13,408 nt of DNA from the NCBI GenBank assembly GCA_029007475.1, contig JAQXHW010000179.1, forward strand, positions 1 through 13,408. Reading direction: 5' to 3'. Below are positions 12,786-13,408 of the stretch, piece after piece (within the stretch, counting starts at the first letter, position 1; every line of letters begins with the position of its first letter). Source of the DNA: Oscillospiraceae bacterium (GTDB taxonomy: Bacteria; Bacillota; Clostridia; Oscillospirales; Acutalibacteraceae). The translations under genes were made by a program, and so were the position numbers. Under the pieces are notes generated by a model that made no database searches, had not been told where the DNA came from, and saw only the letters and a program-made list of their open reading frames with translations.

Positions 12786-13408
12786 ATGATTAAAAAAATC
12801 ATGAGTCTCGTACTTGCACTTGTAATTATTGCAAGCATGGGAGTACTCGCATTCACAGCTTCTGCTGCTGATCAGACAATTTACTTTGAAGTTCCCTCAA
12901 CATGGAACAACTTCAGCAAGATTTTCTGCCACATTTGGGTTTACGGCGGCGATCCTCTTGCAAACTGGCAGTCCAAGAAGGAAGCTTGTAAATTAGAAGC
13001 TGACGGTCGTTATTCTTACGACATTTCAAAGGTTGGCGGTATATCTGCCGGCGAAACCTACTGCGTAATCTTCAGCGCAGACACAGGCGTTCAGACCTAT
13101 GATACATTTATGGGTACACCTTGCCTCGGTGATACACTCTACACTGACGGTACTCTTTACGAGAACCCCGTAGACAGCTCCAAGACTGCACTTGCTGCTT
13201 TCTGGAGAAACCAGAGCCGTTCTGTTTACGGTCCTGTAATGTGCGTTACTTCTATCGGCAACCTCGTAGGCACCTGCCTCGCTCCCGGTGAGACTGCTGA
13301 GGGCCTTTTCAACACATTCCTCACAGCCAACCTTGAGAACGCAAGAACTTACTCCGGTAAGCAGGATCAGCAGATTATCGACGATATGGCTAACGCTCTC
13401 GGTCTCTC
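12786..13408 (+). CDS. Secreted protein with Sas20-like putative starch-binding domain (3' end outside window)
   Basis: The frame is open from the ATG at 12786 to the window edge: 207 complete codons, 3' truncated by the window. AGGAGG at 12771-12776, 9 bases upstream, fixes the start. Residues 1-28 are a signal peptide (KKIMSLVLALVIIA...TASA). The mature protein starts DQTIYFEVPSTWNNF and continues KIFCHIWVYGGDP, a pattern of aromatic residues in short beta strands. It goes on through DTFMGTPCLGDTLY and ENPVDSSKTALAAFW, then a helical-looking YGPVMCVTSIGNLVGTC segment. From memory this resembles N-terminal domains of large secreted, often dockerin-bearing Ruminococcus proteins such as Sas20, which bind starch. 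That assignment is inference. No glycosidase motif is seen in the visible part; a dockerin or second domain would lie beyond the edge. The position beside two amylases supports a starch-related role. Confidence 0.7.
   Translation, partial: MIKKIMSLVLALVIIASMGVLAFTASAADQTIYFEVPSTWNNFSKIFCHIWVYGGDPLANWQSKKEACKLEADGRYSYDISKVGGISAGETYCVIFSADTGVQTYDTFMGTPCLGDTLYTDGTLYENPVDSSKTALAAFWRNQSRSVYGPVMCVTSIGNLVGTCLAPGETAEGLFNTFLTANLENARTYSGKQDQQIIDDMANALGL

Overview
The window looks like chromosome from a Gram-positive, spore-forming, starch-degrading gut anaerobe of the Ruminococcus / Oscillospiraceae type, most like Ruminococcus bromii. That rests on a sporulation gene (spoIIP), strong AAGGAGG ribosome binding sites, Gram-positive signal peptides, and a starch-binding protein ending in a type I dockerin next to two CBM26-carrying GH13 amylases. 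Species assignment is inference; there is no rRNA or other species marker here.

Left half (about 1-5405), all on the + strand: housekeeping and sporulation genes. spoIIP (181-1248) has a sigma-E-like promoter just upstream. A good vegetative promoter inside the 3' end of spoIIP (1234-1262) begins a tight transcription unit: an unrecognised Thr/Ser/Glu-rich membrane protein (1306-1830), dusB (1832-2797) and glyA (2816-4063). It is closed by a clear intrinsic terminator (4080-4119). rarA (4140-5405) starts immediately behind that terminator, with its ribosome binding site almost touching the U-tract.

Right half (about 5406-13408), also + strand: a starch-utilisation cluster of four secreted proteins. 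First comes a non-catalytic dockerin protein with two CBM26 modules and three Ig-like modules (5753-7528). It is followed after 11 bases by a CBM26-GH13 amylase (7540-9936). A strong terminator (9975-10006) ends this pair. A paralogous CBM26-GH13 amylase (10286-12562) has its own upstream region and terminator (12581-12617). The last gene (12786 to the window edge, incomplete) has its own promoter and encodes a secreted protein whose N-terminal domain resembles those of Sas20-like starch-adherence proteins of Ruminococcus.

Working together (inference from family knowledge): the dockerin protein would dock on a cohesin scaffoldin encoded elsewhere and hold starch or the cell on starch through its CBM26 modules. 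The two amylases lack dockerins and sorting signals and would act as secreted enzymes held on starch by their own N-terminal CBM26. The two amylases are diverged tandem paralogs with different active-site motif residues, so they may differ in activity. There is no rRNA, tRNA, CRISPR array, transposase or phage gene in the window.
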